Assembly: GCA_963681505.1 (NCBI GenBank)
Contig: OY811972.1
Span: 16,039,110-16,103,109 of the forward strand
Length of the DNA: 64,000 bases
Source: Eunapius fragilis
Lineage: Eukaryota; Porifera; Demospongiae; Spongillida; Spongillidae
Reading direction: 5' to 3'
In this document: one piece after another, positions 51,901-64,000 of the stretch
How positions within the stretch are numbered: position 1 is the first letter of the stretch
How the letters are laid out: each line of letters starts with the position of its first letter
Notes under the pieces: generated by a model
Database searches by the model: none
What the model saw: only the letters and a program-made list of their open reading frames with translations
Told to the model about the DNA's origin: nothing
Made by a program: the position numbers and the translations under genes

Positions 51901-54900
51901 TCGTTCGTTCCATGAATACATATCGCAACTCCAATAGTTTTTTAAATTAACACTGTGGTTGGAACATAGCCGATTTTCTCCCATAGAAATGTATGGGAGG
52001 AAACCACTAATCTATTTGAATGGTACAGCCAAACAATGAGCTGACTATGGAGGAGGCATTGTTTTGTAAAAGAAAACAGGTTACTCGTTCGTTCCATGAA
52101 GTAGGATCGCAACTCCACTAGTTTTTTAAATTAACACCTTGTTGGGAAGATAACCAATTTTCTCCCATAGAAATGTATGGGAGGGACTAATCTATTTGAA
52201 TGGTACAGCCAAACCAATGAGCTGAATATATAGGAGGCATTATTTAGAGAAAGAAAACAGGTTACTCGTTCGTTCCATGAATACATATCGCAACGCCACT
52301 AATTTGTTAAATTAACACCTTGGTTGGAACATAGCCAATTTTCTCCCATAGAAATGTATGGGAGGGAACCACTAATCTATTTGAATGGTACAGCCAAACC
52401 AATGAGCTGAATATATAGGAGGCAATATTTAGAGAAAGGAAACAGGTTACTCGTTCGTTCCATGAATACATATCGCAACGCCACTAATTTGTTAAATTAA
52501 CACCTTGGTTGGAACATAGCCAATTTTCTCCCATAGCAATGTATGGGAGGGAACCACTAATCTATTTGCATCGTACAACCAAACTAATATGCTGAATAAA
52601 AAGGAGGCATTATTTAGAGAATGAAAACAGGTTACTCGTTCGTGCCATGAATACATATCGCAATTCCACTAGTTTGTTAAATTAACACCTTGGTTGGAAC
52701 ATAGCCAATTTTCTCCCATAGAAATGTATGGGAGGGAACCACTAATCTATTTGCATCGTACAGCCAAACCAATGAGCTGAATATACAGGAGGCATTTTTT
52801 AGAGAAAGAAAACAGGTTACTCGTTCGTTCCATGAATACATATCGCAACTCCAATAGTTTGTTAAATTAACACTGTGGTTGGAACATAGCCGATTTACTC
52901 CCATAGAAATGTATGGGAGGGAACCACAAATCTATTTGAATGGTACAGCCAAACCAATGAGCTGATTATGGATGAGGCATTGTTTTGTAAAAGAAAACAG
53001 GTTACTCGTTCGTTCCATGAAGTAGGATCGCAACTCCACTAGTTTGTTAAATTAACACCTTGTTGGGAAGATAACCAATTTTCTCCCATAGAATTGTATG
53101 GGAGGGAACCACTAATCTATTTGAATGGTACAGCCAAACCAATGAGCTGAATTTATAGGAGGCATTATTTAGAGAAAGAAAACAGGTTACTCGTTCGTTC
53201 TATGAATACATATCGCAACGCCACTAATTTGTTAAATTAACACCTTGGTTGGAACATAGCCAATTTTCTCCCATAGAAATGTATGGGAGGGAACCACTAA
53301 TCTATTTGAATGGTACAGCCAAACCAATGAGCTGAATATATAGGAGGCATTATTTAGAGAAAGGAAACAGGTTACTCGTTCGTTCCATGAATACATATCG
53401 CAACGCCACTAACTTGTTAAATTAACACCTTGGTTGGAACATAGCCAATTTTCTCCCATAGCAATGCATGGGAGGGAACCACTAATCTATTTGCATCGTA
53501 CAGCCAAACCAATATGCTGAATAAATAGGAGGCATTATTTAGAGAATGAAAACAGGTTACTCGTTCGTGCCATGAATACATATCGCAATTCCACTAGTTT
53601 TTTAAATTAACACCTTGGTTGGAACATAGCCAATTTTCTCCCATAGAAATGTATGGGAGGGAACCACTAATCTATTTGCATCGTACAGCCAAACCAATGA
53701 GCTGAATATACAGGAGGCATTATTTAGAGAAAGTAAACAGGTTACTCGTTCGTTCCATGAATACATATCTCAACTCCACTAGTTGGTTAAATTAACACCT
53801 TGGTTGGAACATAGCCAATTTTCTCCCATAGAAATGTATCGGAGGGAACCACTAATCTATTTGCATCGTGCAGCCAAACCAATATGCTGAATAAATAGGA
53901 GGCATTATTTAAAGAAAGAAAACAGGTTACTCGTTCGCTCCATGAATGCATATCGCAATTCCACTGGTTTGTTAAATTAACGCCTTGGTTGGAACATAGC
54001 CAATTTTCTCCCATAGAAATGTATGGGAGGGAACCACTAATCTATTAGCATCGTACAGCCAAAAAAATGAGCTGAATATATAGGAGGCATTATTTAGAGA
54101 AAGAAAACAGGTTACTCGTTCGTTCCATGAATACATATCGCAATTCCACTACTTTGTTAAATTAACACCTTGGTTGGAACATAGCCAATTTTCTCCCATA
54201 GAAATGTATCGGAGGAAACCACTAATCTATTAGCATCGTACAGCCAAACCAATGAGCTGAATATATAGGAGGCATTATTTAGAGAAAGAAAACAGGTTAC
54301 TCGTTCGTTCCATGAATACATATCGCAACTCCAATAGTTTGTTAAATTAACACTGTGGTTGGAACATAGCCGATTTTCTCCCATAGAAATGTATGGGAGG
54401 AAACCACTAATCTATTTGAATGGTACAGCCAAACAATGAGCTGACTATGGAGGAGGCATTGTTTTGTAAAAGAAAACAGGTTACTCGTTCGTTCCATGAA
54501 GTAGGATCGCAACTCCACTAGTGTTTTAAATTAACACCTTGTTGGGAAGATAACCAATTTTCTCCCATAGAAATGTATGGGAGGGACTAATCTATTTGAA
54601 TGGTACAGCCAAACCAATGAGCTGAATATATAGGAGGCATTATTTAGAGAAAGAAAACAGGTTACTCGTTCGTTCCATGAATACATATCGCAACGCCACT
54701 AATTTGTTAAATTAACACCTTGGTTGGAACATAGCCAATTTTCTCCCATAGAAATGTATGGGACGGAACCACTAATCTATTTGAATGGTACAGCCAAACC
54801 AATGAGCTGAATATATAGGAGGTATTATTTAGAGAAAGGAAACAGGTTACTCGTTCGTTCCATGAATACATATCGCAACGCCACTAATTTGTTAAATTAA

Positions 54901-55572
54901 CACCTTGGTTGGAACATAGCCAATTTTCTCCCATAGCAATGTATGGGAGGGAACCACTAATCTATTTGCATCGTACAGCCAAACCAATATGCTGAATAAA
55001 TAGGAGGCATTATTTAGAGAATGAAAACAGGTTACTCGTTCGTGCCATGAATACATATCGCAATTCCACTAGTTTGTTAAATTAACACCTTGGTTGGAAC
55101 ATAGCCAATTTTCTCCCATAGAAATGTATGGGAGGGAACCACTAATCTATTTGCATCGTACAGCCAAACCAATGAGCTGAATATACAGGAGGCATTATTT
55201 AGAGAAAGAAAACAGGTTACTCGTTCGTTCCATGAATACATATCGCAACTCCAATAGTTTGTTAAATTAACACTGTGGTTGGAACATAGCCGATTTACTC
55301 CCATAGAAATGTATGGGAGGGAACCACTAATCTATTTGAATGGTACAGCCAAACCAATGAGCTGATTACGGATGAGGCATTGTTTTGTAAAAGTAAACAG
55401 GTTACTCGTTCGTTCCATGAATAGAATATCGCAACGCCACTAATTAGTTGAATTAACACCTTTGTTGGAACATAGCCAATTTTCTCCCATAGAAATGTAT
55501 GGGAGGGAACCACTAATCTATTTGCATCGTACAGCCTAACCAATATCGCAATTCCACAAGTTTGTTAAATTT
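45923..55572. repeat. Satellite B: ~185-bp monomer array
   Basis: Tandem ~185-bp units, about 52 in all, begin sharply at TACAGCCAAACCAATATG (45,923); the next unit starts at 46,108. Each unit contains a hairpin, CTCCCATA, six-base loop, TATGGGAG (46,062-46,083 in unit 1), and a second dyad GTTAAATTAAC (46,025-46,035). A subtype with GATTATGGAGGAGGCATTGTTTTG replaces the usual AATATATAGGAGGCATTATTTAG at intervals. Higher-order periods are visible: 924 bp, five units (49,724, 50,648, 51,572), and 1,664 bp, nine units (47,276 and 48,940). The repeated ~75-residue minus-strand open frames are a by-product of the unit. The last units near 55,440-55,572 are degenerate. Confidence 0.95.
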
Positions 55573-58500
55573 ACTTGCATACTGACATACTTGACTCCTG
55601 CAGGACTAGAGTCATAAATTGACATACTTGACTCCTGCAGGAGTCATACATACTGACATACTTGACTCATGCAGGAGACATGCTTGGAGATACTTGACTC
55701 CTGCAAAAGTCATGCATTGAGACACATGACTCCTGCAGGAGTCAGACATAAAGACATACTTGACTCCTGCAGGAGTCATAATTCAAATACATGACTCCTG
55801 CAGGAGTCATATACATTGAAATTCTTGAGTGACATACTTGACTCCTGCAGGAGTCATACATTGAAATACTTGACTCCTGCAGGAGTCAGACATATTGACA
55901 TACTTGACTCCTGCAGGAGTCATAATTGAAATAATTGACTCCTGCAGGAGTCATACATTGAAATACTTGAGTGACATACTTGACTCCTGCTGGTATCATA
56001 CATACTGACATACTTGACTCCTGCAGGAGTCATGCTTGGAGATACTTGACTCCTGCAGGAGTCATACATTGAGATACTTGACTGCTGCAGGAGTCTTGCA
56101 TACTGACATACTTGACTCCTGCAGGAGTCATACAAATTGAAATACTTGACTCCTGCAGGAGTCATACATTGAAATACCTGACTCCTGCAGGAGTCAGACA
56201 TACTTGACTCCTGCAGGAGTCATAATTGAAAAACTTGACTCCTGCAGGAGTCATACATTGAAATTCTTGAGCGACATACTTGACTCCTGCAGGAGTCATT
56301 CATACTGACATACTTGACTCGTGCAGGAGTCATGCATGAGATACTTGACTCCTGCAGGAGTCATTCATGGAGATACTTGACTCTTGCAGGAGTCATACAT
56401 ATTGACTTATTTGACTCCTGCAGGAGTCATACATATTGACATTCTTGACTCCTGCAGGAGTCATTCTTTGAAATACTTCACTCCTGCAGGAGTCATGTAT
56501 TGATATAAGTGTCTCCTGCAGGAGTCATTCATAGTGACATATTTTACTCCTGCAGGAGTCATACATGGAGATTGCTCACTCCTGCAGGAGTCATATATAT
56601 TGAATTATGACTCTTGTAGTAGTCATTGATACCGACACACTTGACTCCTTCAGGAGTCATACATGGAGGTACTTGACTCCTGCAAGAGTCATACATATTG
56701 AAATACTTGACTCCTGCAGGAGTCATACATTGAAAAACTTGACTCCTGCAGGAGTCATAATTGAAATAAATGACTCCAGCAGGAGTCATTCATACTGACA
56801 TACTTGACTCCTGCAGGAGTCATGCATGGAGATACTTGACTCCTGCAGGAGTCATACATTGAGATACTTGACTCCTGCAGGAGTCATACATACTGACATA
56901 CTTGACTCCTGCAGGAGACATGCTTGGAGATACTTGACTCCTGCATAAGTCATGCATTGAGACACTTGTCTCCTGCACGAGTTCTTGCATACTGACATAC
57001 TTGACTCCTGCAGGAGTCATGCAAATATATAGTTGACTCCTGCAGGAGTCATACATACTGACATACTTGAGTCCTGCAGGAGTCATGCATGGAGATACAT
57101 GACGTCTGGAGGAGTCATCCATTTTGACATACTTTACTCCTACAGGAGTCAATCATTGAAATGTTTGACTCCTGCAGGAGTAATGCATACTGACAAACTT
57201 GACTCTTGTAAGAGTCATACATTGAAACACTTGACTCTTGCAGGAGTCATATATTATGACATATTTGACTCCTGCAGGAGTCAGACAATGACTCCTGTAG
57301 GAGTCATGCAAGTATATAGTTGACTCCTGCAGGAGTCATACATATTGACATACTTGACTCCTGCAGGAGTCATAATTGACATACTTGACTCCTGCAGGAG
57401 TCATTCATTGAAATTCTTGAGTGACATACTTGACTCCTACAGGTATTACACATACTGACATACATGACTCCTGCAGGAGTCATGCTTGGAGATACTTGAC
57501 TCCTGCAGGAGTCATGCATTGAGATACTTGACTGCTGCAGGAGTCTTGCGTACTGACATACTTGACTCCTACAGGAGTCATGCAAATATATAGTTGACTC
57601 CTGCAGGAGTCATACATACTGACATACTTGACTCCTGCAGGATTCATTCATGTTGTAATACTTGACTCCTGCAGGAGTCATACATTGAAATACCTGACTC
57701 CTGCAGGAGTCAGACATATTGACATACTTGACTCCTGCAGGAGTCATTCATAATGAAATAATGACTCCTGCAGGAGTCATACATTGAAATACCTGACTCC
57801 TGCAGGAGTCATACATAAAGACATACTTGACTCCTGCAGGAGTCATAATTCAAATACATGACTCCTGCAGGAGTCATATACATTGAAATTCTTGAGTGAC
57901 ATACTTGACTCCTGCAGGAGTCATACATTGAAATACTTGACTCCTGCAGGAGTCAGATATGTTGACATACTTGACTCCTGCAGGAGTCATATTTGAAATA
58001 ATTGACTCCTGCAGGAGTCATACATTGAAATACTTGAGTGACATACTTGACTCCTGCAGGTATCACACATACTGACATACTTGACTCCTGCAGGAGTCAT
58101 GCTTGGAGATACTTGACTCCTGCAGGAGTCATACATTGAGATACTTCACTGCTGCCGGAGTCTTGCATACTGACATACTTGACTCCTGCAGGAGTCATGC
58201 AAATATTTAGTTGACTCCTGCAGGAGTCATACATACTGACATTCTTGACTCCTGCAGGAGTCATACATATTGAAATACTTGACTCCTGCAGTAGTCATAC
58301 ATTTCAATTATGACTCCTGCAGGAGTCATAATTGAAATACTTGACACCTGCAGGAGTCATAATTGAAATAATTGACTCTTGCAAGAGTCATACATTGAAA
58401 TTCTTGTGCGACATACTTGACACCTGCTGGTGTCATACATACTGACATACTTGACTCCTGCAGGAGTCATGCTTGGAGATACTTGACTCCTGCAGGAGTC

Positions 58501-61500
58501 ATGCATTGAGACACTTGACTCGTGCAGGAGTCTTGCATACTGACTTACTTGACTCCTGCAGGAGTCATGCATATAAATAGTTGACTCCTGCTGGAGTCAT
58601 ACATACTGACATACTTGACTCCTCAAGGAGTCATACATTGAAATACTTAACTCCTGCAGAAGTCAGACATATTGACATACTTGACTCCTGCCGGAGTCAT
58701 AGTTGAAATTATTGACTCCTGTAGGAGTCATACATTCAAATACTTGAGTGACATACTTTACTCCTGCAGGAGTCATACATTCTGACATACCTGACTCCTG
58801 CAGGAGTCGTGCTTGGAGATACTTTACTCCTGCAGGAGTCATGCATTGAGACACTTGACTCCTGCAGGAGTCTTGCGTACTGACATACTTGACTTCTGAA
58901 GGAGTCATGCAAATAAATAGTTGACTCCTGCAGGAGTCATACATAGTGACATACTTTACACCTGCAGGAGTCGTACATATTGAAACACTTGACTCCTGCA
59001 GGAGTCATACATTGAAATACTTGACTCCTGCAAGAGTCCGACATATTGACATATTTGACTCCAGCAGGAGTCATACATTAAAATACTTGACTCCTGTAGG
59101 AGTCATAATTGAAATACTTGACACCTGCAGGAGTCATAATTGAAATAATTGACTCCTGCAAGAGTCATGCATTGAAATTCTTGAGCGACATACTTGACTC
59201 CTGCAGGAGTCATACATACTGACATACTTGACTCCTGCAGGAATCATGCATGGAGATACTTGACTCCTGCAGGAGTCATACATTGACATACTTGACTCCT
59301 GCAGGAGTCATACATGCTGACATACTTGACTCCTGCAGGAGACATGCTTGGAGATACTTGACTCCTGCAGAAGTCATGCATTGAGACACTTGACTCCTGC
59401 AGGAGTCATAATTCAAATACATGACTCCTGCAGGAGTCATATACATTGAAATTCTTGAGTGACATACTTGACTCCTGCAGGAGTCATACATTGAAATACT
59501 TGACTCCTGCAGGAGTCAGACATATTGACATACTTGACTCCTGAAATTATTGACTCCTGCAGGAGTCATACATTGAAATACTTGAGTGACATACTTGACT
59601 CCTGCAGGTATCATACATACTGATATACTTGACTCCTGCAGGAGTCATGCTGGGAGATACTTGACTCCTGCAGGAGTCATACATTGAGATACTTGACTGC
59701 TGCAGGAGTCTTGCATACTGACATACTTGACTCCTGCAGGAGTCATGCAAATATTTAGTTCACTCCTGCAGGAGTCTTACATACTGATATACTTGACTCC
59801 TGAAGGAGTCATACATATTGAAATACATGACTCCTGCAGGAGTTATACATTGTAATACTTGACTCCTGCAAGAGTCAGACATACTTGACTCCTGCAGGAG
59901 TCATAATTGAAAAACTTGACTCCTGCAGGAGTCATACTTTGAAATTCTTGAGCGACATACTTGACTCCTGCAGGAGTCATACATACTGACATACTTGACT
60001 CCTGCAGGAGTCATGCATGAGATACTTGACTCCTGCAGGAGACATGCATGGAGATACTTGACTCTTGCAGTAGTCATACATATTGACTTATTTGACTCCT
60101 GCAGGAGTCATACATATTGACATTCTTGACTCCTGCAGGAGTCATTCTTTGAAATACTTCACTCCTGCAGGAGTCATTCATAGTGACATATTTTACTCCT
60201 GCAGGAGTAATACATGGAGAATGCTCACTCCTGCAGGAGTCATGTATATTGAATTATGACTCTTGTAGTAGTCATTGATACCGTCATACTTGACTCCTTC
60301 AGGAGTCATACATGGAGGTACTTGACTCCTGCAGGAGTCATACATATTGAAATACTTGACTCCTGCAGGAGTCATACATTGAAGAACTTGACTCCTGCAG
60401 GAGTCATAATTGAAATAATTGACTCCTGCAGGAGTCATACATTGAAATACTTGAGAGACATACTTGACTCCTGCAGGTATTATACATACTGACATACTTG
60501 ACTCCTGCAGGAGTCATGCTTGGAGATACTTGACTCCTACAGGAGTCATACATTGAGATACTTCACTGCTGCAGGAGTCTTGCATACTGACATACTTGCC
60601 TCCTGCAGGAGTAATGCAAATATTTAGTTGACTCCTGCAGGAGTCATACATACTGACATACTTGACTCCTGCAGGAGTCATACATATTGAAATGCTTGAC
60701 TCCTGCAGTAGTCATACATTGAAATACCTGACTCCTGCAGGAGTCAGACATATTGACATACTTGACTCCTGCAGGAGTCATAATTCAAATACATGACTCC
60801 TGGAGGAGTCAAATACATTGAAATTCTTCAGTGACATACTTGACTCCTGCAGGAGTCATACATTGATATACTTGACTCCAGCAGGAGTCATAATTGAATT
60901 AATTGACTCCTGCAGGAGTCATACATTGAAATACTTAACTCCTGCAGGAGTCATACATTGAAATACTTAACTCCTGCAGGAGTCAGACATATTGACTTAC
61001 TTCACTCCTACCGGAGTCATAGTTGAAATAATTGACTCCTGAAGGAGTCATACATTGAAATACTTGAGTGACATACTTTACTCCTGCAGGAGTCATACAT
61101 TCTGACATACCTGACTCCTGCAGGAGTCGTGCTAGGAGATACTTGCCTCCTGCAGGAGTCATGCATTGAGACACTTGACTCCTGCAGGAGTCTTGCGTAC
61201 TGACATACTTGACTTCTGAAGGAGTCATGCAAATAAATAGTTGACTCCTGCAGGAGTCATACTTAGTGACATACTTTACTCCTGCAGGAGTCGTACATAT
61301 TGAAACACTTGACTCCTGCAGGAGTCATACATTGAAATACTTGACTCCTGCAAGAGTCAGACATATTGACATATTTGACTCCGGCAGGAGTCATACATTG
61401 AAATACATGACTCCTGCAGGAGTCATAGTTGAAATACTTGACACCTGCAGGAGTCATAATTGAAATAATTGACTCCTGCACGAGTCATACATTGAAGTTC

Positions 61501-64000
61501 TTGTGCGACATACTTGACTCCTGCAGGAGTCATTCAATGAGATACTTGACTGCTGCAGGAGTCTTGCATGCTGACATACTTGACTCCCGCAGGAGTGATG
61601 CAAATATTTAGTTGACTCCTGCAGGAGTCATACATACTGACATACTTGACTCCTGCAGGAGTTATACATATTGCAATACTTGACTCCTGCAGGAGTCATA
61701 CATTGAAATACTTGATTCCTGCAGGAGTCATAATTGAAATACTTGACACCTGCAGGAGTCATAATTGAAATAATTGACTCCTGCAGGAGTCATACATTGA
61801 AATACTTAACTCCTGCAGGAGTCATACATTGAAATACTTAACTCCTGCAGGAGTCAGACATATTGACTTACTTGACTCCTACCGGAGTCATAGTTGAAAT
61901 AATTGACTCCTGTAGGAGTCATACATTGAAATACTTGAGTGACATACTTTACTCCTGCAGGAGTCATACATTCTGACATGCCTGACTCCTGCAGGAGTCG
62001 TGCTAGGAGATACTTGCCTCCTGCAGGAGTCATGCATTGAGACACTTGACTCCTGCAGGAGTCTTGCGTACTGACATACTTGACTTCTGAAGGAGTCATG
62101 CAAATAAATAGTTGACTCCTGCAGGAGTCATACATAGTGACATACTTTACTCCTGCAGGAGTCGTACATATTGAATCACTTGGAGTCATACATTGAAATA
62201 CTTGACTCCTTCAAGAGTCAGACATATTGACATATTTGACTCCGGCAGGAGTCATACATTGAAATACTTGACTACTGCAGGAGTCATAACTGAAATACTT
62301 GACACCTGCAGGAGTCTTAATTGAAATAATTGACTCCTGCAAGAGTCATACATTGAAGTTCTTCTGCGACATACTTGACTCCTGCAGGAGTCATTCAATG
62401 AGATACTTGACTGCTGCAGGAGTCTTGCATACTGACACACTAGACTCCCGCAGGAGTGATGCAAAAATTTAGTTGACTCCTGCAGGAGTCATACATACTG
62501 ACATACTTGACTCCTGCAGGAGTTATACATATTGAAATACTTGACTCCTGCAGGAGTCATGCATTGAAATACTTGACTCCTGCAGGAGTCATAATTGAAA
62601 TACTTGACACCTGCAGGAGTCATAATTGAAATAATTGACTCCTGCAAGAGTCATTCATTGAAGTTCTTGTGCGACATACTTGCCTCCTGCTGGTGTCATA
62701 CATACTGACATACTTGACTCCTGCAGGAGTCATACATTGAAATACTTAACTCCTGCAGGAGTCATACATTGAAATACTTAACTCCTGCAGGAGTCAGACT
62801 TATTGACATACTTGACTCCTACCGGAGTCATGGTTGAAATAATTGACTCCTGTAGGAGTCATACATTGAAATACTTGAGTGACATACTTTACTCCTGCAG
62901 GAGTCATACATTCTGACATACTTGACTCCTGCAGGAGTCATGCTTGGAGATACTTGACTCCTGCAGGAGTCATACATTGAGATACTTCACTGCTGCAGGA
63001 GTCTTGCATACTGACATACTTGACTCCTGCAGGAGTCATGCAAATATTTAGTTGACTCCTGCAGGAGTCATACATACTGACATACTTGACTCCTGCAGGA
63101 GTCATACATATTGAAATACTTGACTCCTGCAGTAGTCATACATTGAAATACCTGACTCCTGCAGGAGTCAGACATATTGACATACTTGACTCCTGCAGGA
63201 GTCATAATTCAAATACATGCATGACTCCTGCAGGAGTCATATACATTGAAATTCTTGAGTGACATACTTGACTCCTGCAGGAGTCATACATTGACATACT
63301 TGACTCCAGCAGGAGTCATAATTGAAATAATTGACTCCTGCAGGAGTCATTCATTGAAATACTTGAGTGACATACTTGACTCCTACAGGTATCATACATT
63401 CTGACATGCTTGACTCCAGCAGGAGTCATGCTTGGAGATACTTGACTCCTGCAGGAGTCATACAATGAGATACTTGACTGCTGCAGGAGTCTTGCATACT
63501 GACATACTTGACTCCCGCAGGAGTGATGCAAATATTTAGTTGACTCCTGCAGGAGTCATACATACTGACATACTTGACTCCTGCAGGAGTTATACATATT
63601 GAAATACTTGACTCCTGCAGGAGTCATACATTGAAATACTTGACTCCTGCAGGAGTCATAATTGAAATACTTGACACCTGCAGGAGTCATAATTGAAATA
63701 ATTGACTCCTGCAAGAGTCATATATTGAAGTTCTAGTGCGACATACTTGACTCCTGCTGGTGTCATACATACTGACATACTTGACTCCTGCAGGAGTCAT
63801 ACATTGAAATACTTAACTCCTGCAGGAGTCATACATTGAAATACTTAACTCCTGCAGGAGTCAGACATATTGACATACTTGACTCCAACCGGAGTCATGG
63901 TTGAAATAATTGACTCCTGTACGAGTCATACATTGAAATACTTGAGTGACATACTTTACTCCTGCAGGAGTCATACATTCTGACATACCTGACTCCTGCT
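55573..64000. repeat. Satellite C: short-unit array around an 18-bp perfect palindrome
   Basis: Units of about 29-35 bp each contain TGACTCCTGCAGGAGTCA (first intact copy 55,629-55,646), an exact palindrome with a PstI site at its centre. Linkers of about 11-17 bp come from a small recurring set (ATACATACTGACATACT, TACATTGAAATACT, TGCTTGGAGATACT, TAATTGAAATAAT). Some units lack the left half of the palindrome (CTTGAGTGACATACT). A longer period is visible: 61,017-61,232 resembles 61,888-62,103, 871 bp apart. The array runs past the window end, with roughly 250 units inside it. Open frames such as SCRSQV and TPAGVKY are repeat artefacts. Confidence 0.95.

Noticed and set aside
45923..55572. Repeated ~75-residue minus-strand proteins in satellite B
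   Set aside because: Each is the same stretch of the 185-bp unit read until the next stop. Length and frame follow the unit and there is no independent coding sign.
55573..64000. CRISPR array (short palindromic repeats with spacers)
   Set aside because: The linkers are a few recurring variants of 11-17 bp rather than unique spacers. The setting is eukaryotic, and there are no cas genes or leader.

Overview
This window looks like satellite-rich heterochromatin from a eukaryote, most likely an invertebrate animal. About 59 of 64 kb is tandem repeat in three unrelated families. The only gene-like sequence is a decayed cut-and-paste-transposase-like gene. The animal assignment is an inference from that gene, whose text resembles unnamed transposase-like proteins I associate with cnidarians, sponges and other marine invertebrates. 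No prokaryotic gene, rRNA, tRNA or intact protein-coding gene is recognisable.

Layout: (1) 1-40,978 is satellite A, alternating ~60-bp and ~55-bp monomers (115-bp dimer) built around the palindrome CCAATTGG. It is organised into nested higher-order repeats, including a 9,819-bp unit present twice in tandem almost without difference. Three copies of a 213-bp foldback element with hAT-like ends are embedded in it, and all three sit in the same flanking sequence. (2) 40,979-42,513 is non-satellite sequence: a 660-bp unique stretch with small dyads, a TG-rich minisatellite and a short ~50-bp tandem repeat. (3) 42,514-45,848, minus strand, is a transposase-like pseudogene of about 1,100 codons. 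It has a recognisable D...D-CxxC...HxxxxH...E core resembling the RAG1/Transib arrangement, a helix-turn-helix-like segment and a SAP-like motif. Seven in-frame stop codons and at least three frame changes break it. (4) 45,923-55,572 is satellite B, ~185-bp monomers with an 8-bp-stem hairpin. (5) 55,573-64,000 and beyond is satellite C, ~29-35-bp units around the 18-bp palindrome TGACTCCTGCAGGAGTCA.

The many open frames inside the satellites are by-products of stop-poor repeat units and are not annotated as genes. No gene network can be proposed. The points of interest are the transposase relic and its pattern of decay, the foldback element copied along with the satellite, the long near-identical duplication, and the fact that all three satellites carry a dyad at the core of each unit.
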